NCBI RefSeq assembly: GCF_000373625.1
Contig: NZ_KB891997.1
Coordinates: 310,001 to 374,000 of the forward strand
Source: Streptomyces sp. LaPpAH-108
GTDB lineage: Bacteria > Actinomycetota > Actinomycetes > Streptomycetales > Streptomycetaceae
Length of the DNA: 64,000 bases
Direction of reading: 5' to 3'
A model generated the notes under the pieces. That model was not told the origin of the DNA, did no database searches, and saw nothing but the letters and a program-made list of their open reading frames with translations. The translations under genes and the position numbers were made by a program. The first letter of the stretch is position 1; the number at the start of each line of letters is the position of its first letter. Positions 10,876 to 19,429 of the stretch are shown piece by piece.

Positions 10876-12093
10876 TCAGGCCGCCGCCCCGAGACACCTC
10901 GTCGCGGCGGCCGTGAGCGCGCGGACCCCGGTGGTGATCGTCGGCTCGATCAGGGCGGGCGCACAGAACAGGGCCGGTGCCCCGGCGCCGTCCGGCGACG
11001 CGTCCGGCATGACGAGCCCGCCGCCCAGCAGCCAGAAACAGGCAGGGGTGTCGGTGGCGGCCAGCACCTGGCCCATGGCGATGTTCTCCGCGCACCGCTC
11101 TGGCCGCACCACGTCCATGCCGCGCGCGGCGAACGCCCTGAGCGTCCGCGCGGTCACGAGGGGATCGTTCCCCATTCCCGGCAGGGAACGGACCTGCCGG
11201 ATCTCCGGGGCCCGGTCCGTCCCGGCGGAAAGCGCCTCCAGATGAATGGCCCGTACGATCGCGCTCAATACCCGGGTGCGGACGCTCTCCTGGAATGTGC
11301 GCGCGTTTATCAGGATGTGCGCCCGGCCGCGCGCTCCGGAATCCCGGTCGGCCCCGGTGTACAGGGATTCGGGAAGTATCGCGAAAACGCCCGCGCCGAC
11401 CTGGGCGATTTCCGGGTCCGGAATTCCGTCGGGAATGCCGCGCAGGCGCCGCGCGATGGCGGTGGCGAGCGCGGTGGGCGTGGAATCGGGGCCGGTTCCG
11501 TAGACGGTCGCGCTGAGGATGTCCGAGGCCGCGAAACGCTGGCCGGGACGGCAGCCGAGCGTGCCCGGCGGCAGCGCGGACAGCCGCTGGCCGAGGGCGG
11601 CGGCGGGCCGTCCGAAGCGTTCGTAGAGCCCGTCGCCGAGCAGCGCCTGGGCACCCCGGCCGGTCTCCGTCGCGGGCTGGAACAGACAGAGCAGTCGGCC
11701 GCGCCAGCGGGCCCGTCCCGCGGTGAGGGCGCGCATGGCGCCCAGCAGACACACCATGTGCATGTCGTGGCCGTGCGCGTGCATCACGCCGTCGTGGACC
11801 GAGGACCAGGGCAGGCCGGTGAGTTCGGTGATCTGCGGCGCGTCCAGACCCGCCGTCAGCAGGACCGTGGGCCCAGGCCCATTGGCGAGCGTCGCGACGA
11901 CTCCGGTGCGGCCGACGCCGTCGGTGACCGCGTACCCCAGCCGGGAGCAGCGCTCCGCGATCTCGGCGGCGGTGCGGTGCTCCTCGAAGGCGGGTTCCGG
12001 ACGGGCGTGCAGCGCGCGGTAGAGACGGGCGAGGGAGGACACCGCCTCGCCCGGACCGGGGCGGCCCCACCCGTCGTACGCGTGGCCTGCCAA
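10876..12093 (-). CDS. Degenerate M20-family amidohydrolase homologue, probably without normal metal site
   Basis: A 405-residue protein with the overall M20D (amidohydrolase/aminoacylase) layout, but key residues are altered. The usual metal motif HACGHD is here HAHGHD (105-110), losing the cysteine. The catalytic/metal pair in QPAEE is QPATE (139-143), replacing the catalytic glutamate by Thr142. The His of the AQH/LHV segment and the C-terminal metal-binding His are not seen. The fold and glycine-rich loops (GDGLYERF, RAHILINARTF) remain. The start appears to be TTG at 12093 after GGAAGTGATG. The intact M20 protein at 33819-35135 keeps all these residues. This copy may have a changed chemistry or a binding role. 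It lies 94 nt downstream of greA on the same strand. Confidence 0.75.
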   Translation of the reverse strand: MAGHAYDGWGRPGPGEAVSSLARLYRALHARPEPAFEEHRTAAEIAERCSRLGYAVTDGVGRTGVVATLANGPGPTVLLTAGLDAPQITELTGLPWSSVHDGVMHAHGHDMHMVCLLGAMRALTAGRARWRGRLLCLFQPATETGRGAQALLGDGLYERFGRPAAALGQRLSALPPGTLGCRPGQRFAASDILSATVYGTGPDSTPTALATAIARRLRGIPDGIPDPEIAQVGAGVFAILPESLYTGADRDSGARGRAHILINARTFQESVRTRVLSAIVRAIHLEALSAGTDRAPEIRQVRSLPGMGNDPLVTARTLRAFAARGMDVVRPERCAENIAMGQVLAATDTPACFWLLGGGLVMPDASPDGAGAPALFCAPALIEPTITTGVRALTAAATRCLGAAA

Positions 12094-12187
12094 GGCATCA
12101 CTTCCCGGCTCTCCCCGAGAGATTCGGGCATTCAGGGAGAGTCTACGTGAAGCGTGTGACAGTGGGCGGGGCCCGCCCCGAGGGCCG

Positions 12188-12664
12188 TCAGCCCTGCTCG
12201 CCCGGCGTGCCGAGTGAGACCACGACCGCCGTCGCCTTGCCGTCCGGCGCGTCGTACGACACGGTGTCGCCCGCGCGGTGACCGAGCAGCGCCTGGCCCA
12301 GCGGGCTGTCGGACGTCACCAGGCTCTCGTCGCGCGAGTCGGCGATCTCGCCGATGTGCAGCGTCTGCGTCGTGTCGTCCGAGAACCGGATGGTCACGGT
12401 CGTCCCGACGCCCACCACGCCCTCGGGCGGCGGACCGGCCAGCTCCGACTGCTTCAGCCGTACGGTCACGTCCTCGATGCGGCCGTCGAGGCGGCGCAAC
12501 TGGTCGGCGCGCTGCAACTCGTCGGCCTGGTCGGCGCGGTCGCCCACCTCCTCGGGGTCCTTCAGCGTCGAGGCCACCAGCGCGCGCTCCTCGCGCAGGT
12601 CGGCCAGCTCCTGTTCGAGCGCGTGACGTGCGTCGGCGCTGATGGGCTCGGGGTCACCGGTCAT
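12188..12664 (-). CDS. greA: GreA/GreB-family transcription elongation factor
   Basis: A 158-residue GreA/GreB-type factor. Residues 1-75 form the antiparallel coiled coil (ALEQELADLREERALVAS and following heptads), with acidic residues at the tip near DPEEVGDRADQADE. Residues 80-158 are the FKBP-like C-terminal domain, with the SPLGQALLGHRAGD segment typical of the family. Gre factors insert the coiled coil into the RNA polymerase secondary channel and stimulate cleavage of backtracked RNA. The ATG at 12664 follows AGGAG. Actinobacteria often have more than one copy; this one lies between zwf and the M20 homologue on the minus strand, so it may be a secondary Gre protein. Confidence 0.88.
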   Translation of the reverse strand: MTGDPEPISADARHALEQELADLREERALVASTLKDPEEVGDRADQADELQRADQLRRLDGRIEDVTVRLKQSELAGPPPEGVVGVGTTVTIRFSDDTTQTLHIGEIADSRDESLVTSDSPLGQALLGHRAGDTVSYDAPDGKATAVVVSLGTPGEQG

Positions 12665-12749
12665 CCCTGCTCCTGAGGTGGTACTGGCCTACTGGCTGGA
12701 CAGGAGAAACCTTAGGTGGGCCGTCAAGTCGCCTGCCAGTCGGCGGGCC

Positions 12750-14171
12750 TCACCGGTCCGCCGGGTCCGCCGGGCCCGCCGGGTGGTCCGGCACCCACGG
12801 CCGCTGCCAGGGCACCCCGCCCGCCACCAGCGCGTCGGCCTGCGGCGGGCCCCACGAGCCGGGCGGGTAGGGATGCACCGGCGGGGGGTAGGTGAGCAGC
12901 GGCTGCACGATGCGCCAGCACTGCTCCACCACGTCCTGCGGCGCGAAGTAGCGGTCGTCGCCGGTCAGCGCGGCGTACAGCAGCCGCTCGTACGGCGCGA
13001 GGGGCGCGCCCAGTTCGCGGGCGAAGATGTTGTCCAGCGGGACCATGCGCCACGCGGAGTTCTCGTCCAGCGCGGACAGCTGCAGCCGCATCCCGGCCTC
13101 GGGGTCGATGCGCAGCACGATCTGGTTCCCGGCGACCCGGCACGGATCGGGCAGGAAGTTCAGCGTGGGCGGCTCGCGCAGGATCAGCCGCACCTCGGTC
13201 ACCCTGACCGGCAGCCGCTTGCCCGCCCGGATGAGGACCGGCACCCCCGCCCAGCGCCAGTTGTCGATGCCGAGCCGGAGCGCGGCGTACGTCTCGGTCG
13301 TCGACCCCGGCGCCACCCCGGAGATCTCCTGGTAGCCGGTGTACTGGCCGAGCACGCAGTCGTGGGCGTCGGCCGCCGGCATCGCGCGCAGCACCTCGAC
13401 CCGCTTGGCCCACAGGTCGGCCGCGCTGGAGCCGACCGGCGGGTCCATCCCCACCAGCGCCAGGACGAGCAGCAGATGGTTCTGCACCACGTCCCGCACC
13501 GCGCCCACGTCGTCGTAGAAGCGGCCACGCTGCTCCACCCCGAACTCCTCGGCCAGGGTGATCTGCACGGCCGCCACGCTGTCGCGGTGCCACACCTCGG
13601 CCAGCGCCGAGTTCGCGAACCGCAGATACTCCAGCTCGATGACGGGTTCCTTGCCCAGGAAGTGGTCCACGCGCAGGATCTGCCCCTCGTCGAGGACCTG
13701 GGTGAGCTGCCGGTTCAGCGCCCGGGCCGAGGCGAGACCGTGCCCGAAGGGCTTCTCCAGCGCCACCCGCGCCTGACCGAGCAGCCGTGCGGCGGCCAGC
13801 TGGTCCACGATCGGCGTGAACAGCGAGGGCGGCGTCTCCAGATAGAACAGCGGGCGCCTGCGGCTGCCGAGCCGGTCGGCGAGACGGCGGTAGGGCTCGG
13901 GGCCCTGGAGATCGCCGTGAAGGTAGCTGAGCCGGCTCGCCAGCCGGTCGAAGACGGCCTCGTTGACGGACGGTTCGGCCGCCTCCACCGCCTCGCGGGC
14001 CCGCTCCACCAGCTGCTCGTCCGTCAGCTCCCGGCCCGCCATGCCGATCACCGGGCAGTCGAGCAGCCCGCGCCGCTCCAGGCGGTACAGCGCGGGGAAC
14101 GTCATCTTCTGCGCGAGGTCCCCGGTCACCCCGAAGATCACCAGAGCATCGGCTTCCCACGAACCGGGCAT
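12750..14171 (-). CDS. zwf: Glucose-6-phosphate 1-dehydrogenase
   Basis: A 473-residue G6PD, close to the usual length. The N-terminal Rossmann motif is GVTGDLAQK (14-22), EKPFG is at 139-143 and the substrate-binding signature RVDHFLGKE at 167-175. It oxidises glucose 6-phosphate to 6-phosphogluconolactone with reduction of NADP, the entry to the oxidative pentose phosphate pathway. The ATG at 14171 is chosen because GGAGCGGGAG stands just before it and because MPGSWEADALVIFG fits the family; a longer open frame exists. The gene is not beside transketolase, transaldolase, opcA or pgl, so it is likely an extra copy outside the main pentose phosphate operon. It has the TGDL rather than SGDL version of the nucleotide loop. 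Confidence 0.93.
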   Translation of the reverse strand: MPGSWEADALVIFGVTGDLAQKMTFPALYRLERRGLLDCPVIGMAGRELTDEQLVERAREAVEAAEPSVNEAVFDRLASRLSYLHGDLQGPEPYRRLADRLGSRRRPLFYLETPPSLFTPIVDQLAAARLLGQARVALEKPFGHGLASARALNRQLTQVLDEGQILRVDHFLGKEPVIELEYLRFANSALAEVWHRDSVAAVQITLAEEFGVEQRGRFYDDVGAVRDVVQNHLLLVLALVGMDPPVGSSAADLWAKRVEVLRAMPAADAHDCVLGQYTGYQEISGVAPGSTTETYAALRLGIDNWRWAGVPVLIRAGKRLPVRVTEVRLILREPPTLNFLPDPCRVAGNQIVLRIDPEAGMRLQLSALDENSAWRMVPLDNIFARELGAPLAPYERLLYAALTGDDRYFAPQDVVEQCWRIVQPLLTYPPPVHPYPPGSWGPPQADALVAGGVPWQRPWVPDHPAGPADPADR

Positions 14172-14358
14172 GGGCTCCCGCTCCTCACCGTGGACGCGAT
14201 CCTTCCCCGCAATCGTCCGCGCCTCCGACCTCGTACGCGACTCGGCCGGTGAGCGGTGGCCTGGCACGGGGACGGCATGTACGGTGTCCGGACGCGTCGC
14301 GCGGTGGCGAGTCCGCCGTGCGGCGGACCGAGCCGTCGAGAGCCGCAGGAGGTATCCC

Positions 14359-14436
14359 ATGTCCTCGAAGCGCCGCCGTAAGAAGAAGGCCCGCCGCGGC
14401 AACGCGGCGAACCACGGCAAGCGTCCCCAGAGCTGA
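14359..14436 (+). CDS. bL37-type small ribosomal protein (25 residues)
   Basis: A 25-residue, extremely basic protein beginning MSSKRRRKKKARR and ending NHGKRPQS. The terminal NHGKRP(N/Q)S is the signature of the small actinobacterial large-subunit protein bL37 first seen in mycobacterial ribosome structures. A near-perfect Shine-Dalgarno (CAGGAGG) stands 7 nt before the ATG, and a strong terminator follows 17 nt after the stop, so it is a complete single-gene unit. It is divergent from zwf. It lies below the length limit of many gene finders and is easily missed. Confidence 0.85.
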   Translation: MSSKRRRKKKARRGNAANHGKRPQS

Positions 14437-14452
14437 CACCGGCCGGGACGAA

Positions 14453-14495
14453 CGGGCCCGGGTGCCACTCCTTCGGGGGACGGCACCCGGGCCCG
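14453..14495 (+). terminator. Terminator after bL37
   Basis: Perfect 14-bp inverted repeat (CGGGCCCGGGTGCC at 14453-14466, complement at 14482-14495), 15-nt loop, between the bL37 gene and the convergent sugar transporter gene. Confidence 0.72.
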
Positions 14496-14540
14496 GCCGC
14501 GTTCTCCGCCCCGGCCGCTCCCGCGTCCCCGCGCTCTCCC

Positions 14541-16001
14541 TCACCTCCGCCGCGCCGGTTCCCTCGCCTCGCCGTGGCCACCGCCCGGGTGGCTGAAGCG
14601 GGCCTGGAGAGCGGCGTCGACCTCCTCGTACGTGCGGTCCTTGGTCTCCGGGACGAAGCGGGCCACGAACAGCAGGCCCAGGAAGCAGATCACCGCGAAG
14701 ACCAGGAAGGTCTGACCCTGACCGATGGCGGCGGCCACGGGCAGGAACGCCTGGCTGACGACGAAGTTGGAGATCCAGTTGGCCGTCGTCGCCGTGCTGG
14801 AGCCCAGCGCGCGCACCCGGGGCGGGAACACCTCGCCGACCAGCACCCAGAAGATCGGCCCCAGGCCGCCCGCGTACGCGGCGATGTACAGGATCATGCA
14901 CACCAGGGACAGCTCGGAGTTCCAGCCCGCGATGAAGCTGAGGCCCAGCAGCGCGACCAGGAGCGCCATCCCGGCGAGCGAGACGAGCAGCAGGGTGCGG
15001 CGGCCCGTGCGGTCGATCAGCTTGGTGGCCAGGATCGTCATCACCAGGTTGATCACGCCGATGAACACCGAGTAGAAGATCGAGTTCGAGGCGCTCAGAC
15101 CGGTCTTCTCGATGATCGTCGGGGCGTAGTAGATGATCGTGTTGATGCCGCCGAACTGCTGGATCACGGCCATCGCCAGGCCCACGACCAGCGCGGGGCG
15201 CACCCCCGGAGTGAGCAGGGTGCGCCAGCCCACCGGGCGCTCCGGCTCCTCGCCCGGCTTGCGGCGCGGCCCCGGCACCTCGTTGCGCAGCCGGGCCACC
15301 ACCCGCGACGCCTCCTCCGGCGGCAGCACCCGGCCCAGCACCTCGCGCGCCTGCCGCCAGCGGCCCCGGCGCACCAGCCACGGCAGCGACTCCGGCACCA
15401 CCAGCAGACAGCACAGGGTCAGCACGGTCGCCGGGACCGCGCCCAGCGCGAACATCAGCCGCCAGTCGCGACTGGACGCGAACGCCAGGTCCACCAGGTA
15501 CGACACCAGGATGCCGGTCGTGATCATGAGCTGGTTGGCGCTGAGCACCCGGCCCCGGACGCGGGTGGGGGAGATCTCCGAGAGGTACACCGGGACGGTC
15601 GCCGAGGCCGCGCCCACCGCCAGACCGAGCACGACCCGGCCGATCAGCAGCGTCCAGTAGGCGGGCGCCGTCGCCGCGATCGCCGTACCCACCAGGAAGA
15701 CCGCGCCCTCCAGGGCGACCGCCCTGCGCCGCCCGAGCGCGTCGGCGAGGCGGCCCGCGCACAGCGCGCCCACCATCGCGCCGATCAGCAGGACGCTGAC
15801 GATCGTGCCCTGTTCGGTGGGGGAGAGGCGGAAGTCGTCGGTGATGAACAGCAGCGCGCCGGAGACGACCCCGGTGTCGTAGCCGAAGAGGAAACCGCCG
15901 ACGGCGATCATCGCCGCCCACCGGTAGATCTTCCGCATCCCCTCGGGCGGCACCTCGGTGACCGGCCCGTGCGTCCCCGGTTCGCGGGAGAACCCCTGCA
16001 T
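14541..16001 (-). CDS. Sugar-porter MFS transporter
   Basis: A 486-residue major facilitator of the sugar-porter family with 12 predicted helices. Family signatures are visible: GYDTGVVSGALLF in helix 1, GRLADALGRRRA after helix 2, VPVYLSEISPTRVRG after helix 4, PESLPWLVRRGR after helix 6, QQFGGINTIIYYAP in helix 7, and PETKDRTYEEVD at the end. QQFGGIN is the sugar-binding segment of XylE/GLUT-like symporters. It most likely imports a hexose or pentose with protons; the exact sugar cannot be told. The ATG at 16001 follows AAGGGGA. It is divergent from the CDF exporter, with 289 nt between the starts and no local regulator. Confidence 0.9.
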   Translation of the reverse strand: MQGFSREPGTHGPVTEVPPEGMRKIYRWAAMIAVGGFLFGYDTGVVSGALLFITDDFRLSPTEQGTIVSVLLIGAMVGALCAGRLADALGRRRAVALEGAVFLVGTAIAATAPAYWTLLIGRVVLGLAVGAASATVPVYLSEISPTRVRGRVLSANQLMITTGILVSYLVDLAFASSRDWRLMFALGAVPATVLTLCCLLVVPESLPWLVRRGRWRQAREVLGRVLPPEEASRVVARLRNEVPGPRRKPGEEPERPVGWRTLLTPGVRPALVVGLAMAVIQQFGGINTIIYYAPTIIEKTGLSASNSIFYSVFIGVINLVMTILATKLIDRTGRRTLLLVSLAGMALLVALLGLSFIAGWNSELSLVCMILYIAAYAGGLGPIFWVLVGEVFPPRVRALGSSTATTANWISNFVVSQAFLPVAAAIGQGQTFLVFAVICFLGLLFVARFVPETKDRTYEEVDAALQARFSHPGGGHGEAREPARRR

Positions 16002-16290
16002 CTGCGCGTCCCCTTGTCCTGGGCGTGTCCTGGGCATGTCCCGGCAGTCGTGTCCCGGGCGAGGGCCGGGTGGCGGTGCGGGCAAGGTCTTCCGCGCCGG
16101 GCCGCCGGGGAAACGGGCGCGGACCTGGGCGGGTACGCCTTTCGCCCGGACGGACGGCAGCGCTGGCCGGGGTGCCGACGGCCGCCGAGACTGGGCGGCG
16201 AGCACCGGCCCGGACCGTCCCGTACGGGCCGCACCCGCGCGTGCGTGCCACGCCGGGACTTCCCGCACCGAAGGGGATTACTGTCCGGCT

Positions 16291-17316
16291 ATGAGCGAAC
16301 AGGGTGAACCCGAGCAGGAACCCGGGACGAACGCCCGCAAGGGCCCCTATCTGGACGCCCGGGTGGGCTCGGCGGCGGGTCCGGGCGCGGGCGGATCGAC
16401 CTTCACGGTGCTGGTGGCCGCCGCCGCCAACCTCGGCGTCGCGCTCGCCAAGGCCGTCGCCGGTGTCCTCAGCGGCTCCAGCGCGATGCTGGCCGAGGCC
16501 GGGCACTCGGCCGCCGACACCGTCACCGAGGGGCTGCTGTTCGTCGCCCTCAAGCGCAGCCGGAAACCGGCCGACGAGGACCATCCCCTCGGCTACGGTC
16601 CCGAGCGGTACATCTGGGCGCTGCTCGCCTCCGTCGCCACCTTCGTCGGCGGTGGCGTCTTCGCCCTCTACGACGGCATCCACGCCCTCACCCACGGCGA
16701 GAAGCCGGGCAACCCGCTGATCTCGTACATCGTGCTCGCGGTCGCCTTCGTCCTGGAGGGGCTGTCCCTGCGCACCGGTCTGCGGCAGGCCACCGGCCGC
16801 GCCGAGCACTTCCGCGTGCCCATCCTGCGCTACCTCCAGCACACCCCCGACACGGCCGTGAAGGCGGTCGTCATGGAGGACTCCGCCGCGCTCATCGGCC
16901 TCGTCCTCGCCGCGCTCGGCCTGCTCGGCGGCCAGCTCACCGGCTCCGGCGTGTGGGACGGCATCGCCTCGATCCTCATCGGTGTGCTGCTGATCATCGT
17001 GGCCTGGGTCCTCGGCCGCGCCAACACCGAACTCCTCGTCGGCCGCGCCCTGCCCAAACCGATGCGGGACGCGGTACGCCGCGAACTGCTCTCCGTCGAC
17101 GCCGTCCAGGAGGTCCTGGAGCTGACGACCCTGGTGCAGGGCCCCGGCGAGATCCTCATCGCCGCCAAGATCGACTTCCGCGACGTCTCCACCTCCAGCC
17201 AGATCGAATGGGCCTGCGAGGAGGCGGAGACGCGCCTGCGCACGCTGATCCCGGCGGTGAAGCGGGTGTATCTGGACCCGACCCCACCACGCACGCCTGC
17301 GCCTCCGGCGGCTTGA
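16291..17316 (+). CDS. Cation diffusion facilitator (CDF) metal exporter
   Basis: A 341-residue CDF protein: N-terminal hydrophilic start, six transmembrane segments (about 35-245) and a cytoplasmic ferredoxin-like domain (about 250-330). Helix 2 carries AEAGHSAADT (the H-x-x-x-D metal site), HPLGYG follows, and helix 5 carries VVMEDSAALIG, where the usual second H-x-x-x-D is E-D, as in the SLC30A9-like subgroup. CDF proteins exchange protons for Zn, Co, Fe or Mn across the membrane; the E-for-H change makes the metal uncertain. Start ATG at 16291; the only purine-rich stretch (GAAGGGG) is rather far upstream. Confidence 0.88.
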   Translation: MSEQGEPEQEPGTNARKGPYLDARVGSAAGPGAGGSTFTVLVAAAANLGVALAKAVAGVLSGSSAMLAEAGHSAADTVTEGLLFVALKRSRKPADEDHPLGYGPERYIWALLASVATFVGGGVFALYDGIHALTHGEKPGNPLISYIVLAVAFVLEGLSLRTGLRQATGRAEHFRVPILRYLQHTPDTAVKAVVMEDSAALIGLVLAALGLLGGQLTGSGVWDGIASILIGVLLIIVAWVLGRANTELLVGRALPKPMRDAVRRELLSVDAVQEVLELTTLVQGPGEILIAAKIDFRDVSTSSQIEWACEEAETRLRTLIPAVKRVYLDPTPPRTPAPPAA

Positions 17317-17774
17317 CGGGTGGGGATGGTCGGGCTTGTCCGTCGCCTCCAGCGGGGGAGCGAGGTCAACTCGGGCCTGCTGTAGGTGACTTGGGCCTGC
17401 CTCGTCCCGGTCGAGCGGCCCGCCGGACCTGGTCCTGGTTCGCTCGTTCCGGCCCGGCGGTGTCCCGTCCAGGGCGAGTGCGGCACGGCCCGCTGCCTCC
17501 AGTGGTGCGAGGGGCCGCGAAGCGGTCGACGCGGGCGCGCCTCGTCGGCGGCCTGACCGGGGTCGGTCCGGGAGCCCCGGCCCGACCCCCGGCTCGCGCC
17601 GGTCAGCGCGACCGTGTCCCGCCTCGGTCGGGACCGGTGTTTCCGTCCGCGTCGGCGCACGGGCCCGCCGGACGCGATCGGCCTCGGTGGGGCCTTTGGC
17701 CGGGACGGCGGAGCCGGGCCCGCCGACGAGTCCCGCGCGGGCCCCGCTCGGCCCGTCACCTGCGGTGCGCATGA
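17317..17774. other. Intergenic stretch with no recognised gene
   Basis: About 460 bases after the CDF gene. Open frames exist on both strands, but their products are Arg/Gly/Pro-rich, match no family I recognise and lack a ribosome binding site. Nothing repeat-like or RNA-like is evident before the hairpin at 17775. It may be degraded coding sequence or long untranslated regions. Confidence 0.5.
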
Positions 17775-17812
17775 GCGGGCCCCGGGAGCGGTCCCCCATC
17801 TCCCGGGCCCGC
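17775..17812 (-). terminator. Likely terminator of the DUF3533 gene
   Basis: Strong hairpin: GCGGGCCCCGGGAG (17776-17789) pairs with CTCCCGGGCCCGC (17800-17812) with one bulged base. It lies about 60 nt beyond the stop of the minus-strand DUF3533 gene. Confidence 0.55.
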
Positions 17813-17870
17813 TTCTTCACCGGCCACCTCGCGTCGCGCGTCCAGTTTTCGCTCGCCGGGATCGGCTCTG

Positions 17871-19157
17871 TCACGCCGGGCGTGGCACCATGCGGGACAG
17901 GCCGCGGCGGTCGTAGTAGCGGGTGGCGGTGAAGCCGAAGGCGAGGGCCACGGCGAAGCCGATGGCGATCATCTGCCAGCCGCGGTCGAGACCGGCGTCG
18001 GCGCGGGCGTCGAAGTAGAGGATGGCGCGGACGCCGGAGGCGAGCTGGCGCATCGGTTCGAAGGCGCCGAGGAAGCGGTAGAAGCCGGGGACCGCCTCCA
18101 GGGGTACCGTGGCGCCGGAGGAGGGCAGGGCGAAGGCGATGAAGACGAACATCGAGACGAGCTGCCCGAGGGTGCCGAACGCCGCGTTGATGGCCTGCAC
18201 ACCGAGGCCGACGGTGAGCGTCGCGCAGTAGGAGAAGACCCACAGCAGACCGGGGTGCGGGGCGTCCATGCCCAGCGCGCCGACCGTCGCCAGCATGATC
18301 AGCGACGTGGTGATCAGGGAAAGACCCGCCGTCATCACCATCTTCAGCACCAGCATCTGCGTCCGGCTGATCGGGACCGTCGCCTTGCGCGAGTGCCAGG
18401 GGCCGATCTCGCTGTCCGCGTAGCCCAGCGCGCTGTCGACCGTGTTGTGGATGATGTTGCCGCCGATGAACCCGGCCAGCACCAGCAGCAGCGCGTAGTA
18501 GAAGGCGCTCAGACCGAGCCCGCTGTGCGCCCCGATGGGATGGCCGACCGCCGTACGGACCTCCACCGGATCGGCGATCAGCACCCGCGTGGCCGCGCTC
18601 TCGCCCCGTACCGCCGGGGAGGCGGCGAGCTGCTTGCCGACCGACAGCGAGATCTGGTGGGCCGCCCGCTGGGTGATCTGGCTCGCCAGCGAGGAGGCCA
18701 GGCTGCCCACGCCGGGGTTGGTCAGCACGGTCAGCGTCGGCCGCTTCGCCGCGCGGGAGGTGGGCAGCGCTCCCACCGTGTCCGTGAAGTCGGCGGGGAT
18801 CACCAGCGCGCCGTAGATCCGCCCGGTGTCCAGCCGCTCCTGCGCCTGCGCCCGGGTCAGCTCGAGCCAGCGCACCTGGCCGCCCTGCGTCGAGGAGAGC
18901 ACGGACCGGCTCGCCTGCGCGCCGAGGTTGGTCCGCTGCCCCGGCAGCGGCTTGCCGGTGTCCTCGTCGATCACCGCCACGGGCAGCCGGTGCAGGCTCC
19001 CGGTGGGGGTGAGGATGCCGCCCATATAAAGGAGGGAGAGGAGCAGTGCCACCAGCCCGGTCAGCACGGCCGGGACGATCCACAGCTTGCCCCTGCGCAG
19101 CAGCTGGGTCGCGTGGAGCCGGTGGACGGAGGGGCGCGGAGGCTTCCCGGAGGCCAT
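17871..19157 (-). CDS. DUF3533 / ABC-2-like membrane protein
   Basis: A 428-residue membrane protein. One transmembrane segment near residues 24-46 is followed by an extracytoplasmic domain of about 180 residues (LPVAVIDEDTGKPL, then GALVIPADF) and a block of five or six C-terminal helices (about 235-410). This is the layout of YhgE/Pip-like and DUF3533 proteins, related to ABC-2 permeases. The ATG at 19157 follows TTGGAG. No ATPase gene is adjacent. Function is unknown; relatives are linked to phage reception or small-molecule export. The region upstream of the ATG is open but low-complexity, so the shorter start is preferred. Confidence 0.8.
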   Translation of the reverse strand: MASGKPPRPSVHRLHATQLLRRGKLWIVPAVLTGLVALLLSLLYMGGILTPTGSLHRLPVAVIDEDTGKPLPGQRTNLGAQASRSVLSSTQGGQVRWLELTRAQAQERLDTGRIYGALVIPADFTDTVGALPTSRAAKRPTLTVLTNPGVGSLASSLASQITQRAAHQISLSVGKQLAASPAVRGESAATRVLIADPVEVRTAVGHPIGAHSGLGLSAFYYALLLVLAGFIGGNIIHNTVDSALGYADSEIGPWHSRKATVPISRTQMLVLKMVMTAGLSLITTSLIMLATVGALGMDAPHPGLLWVFSYCATLTVGLGVQAINAAFGTLGQLVSMFVFIAFALPSSGATVPLEAVPGFYRFLGAFEPMRQLASGVRAILYFDARADAGLDRGWQMIAIGFAVALAFGFTATRYYDRRGLSRMVPRPA

Positions 19158-19429
19158 ACAACTCCAAGGTCGGGGCGGCGACGACGCACGGGACGGCCCG
19201 CGCGCAGATGACGATAGAGCGCCCGGGGGCGAACCGGACGCCACGACACATTCCGCCCGCGAGGGCTCCCGCGACCCGCCGCCCGCCCACGTCACCGGGG
19301 GACGCCCGCGTCCTTCCGGGTGACCGGACGGGCCCGACCTCGTAGGGTTCCGGTACCGCATTCGTACGGCGGCGCCGCCCGCGGCCCCCGGCGAGCGCGC
19401 CCCGCGAGTGAAGGGACACCCCCGGCCCC

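Noticed and set aside
17614..17916. Possible small gene in the gap after the CDF exporter
   Set aside because: Arg/Pro/Gly-rich product, no ribosome binding site, and it overlaps the hairpin and the end of the DUF3533 gene.
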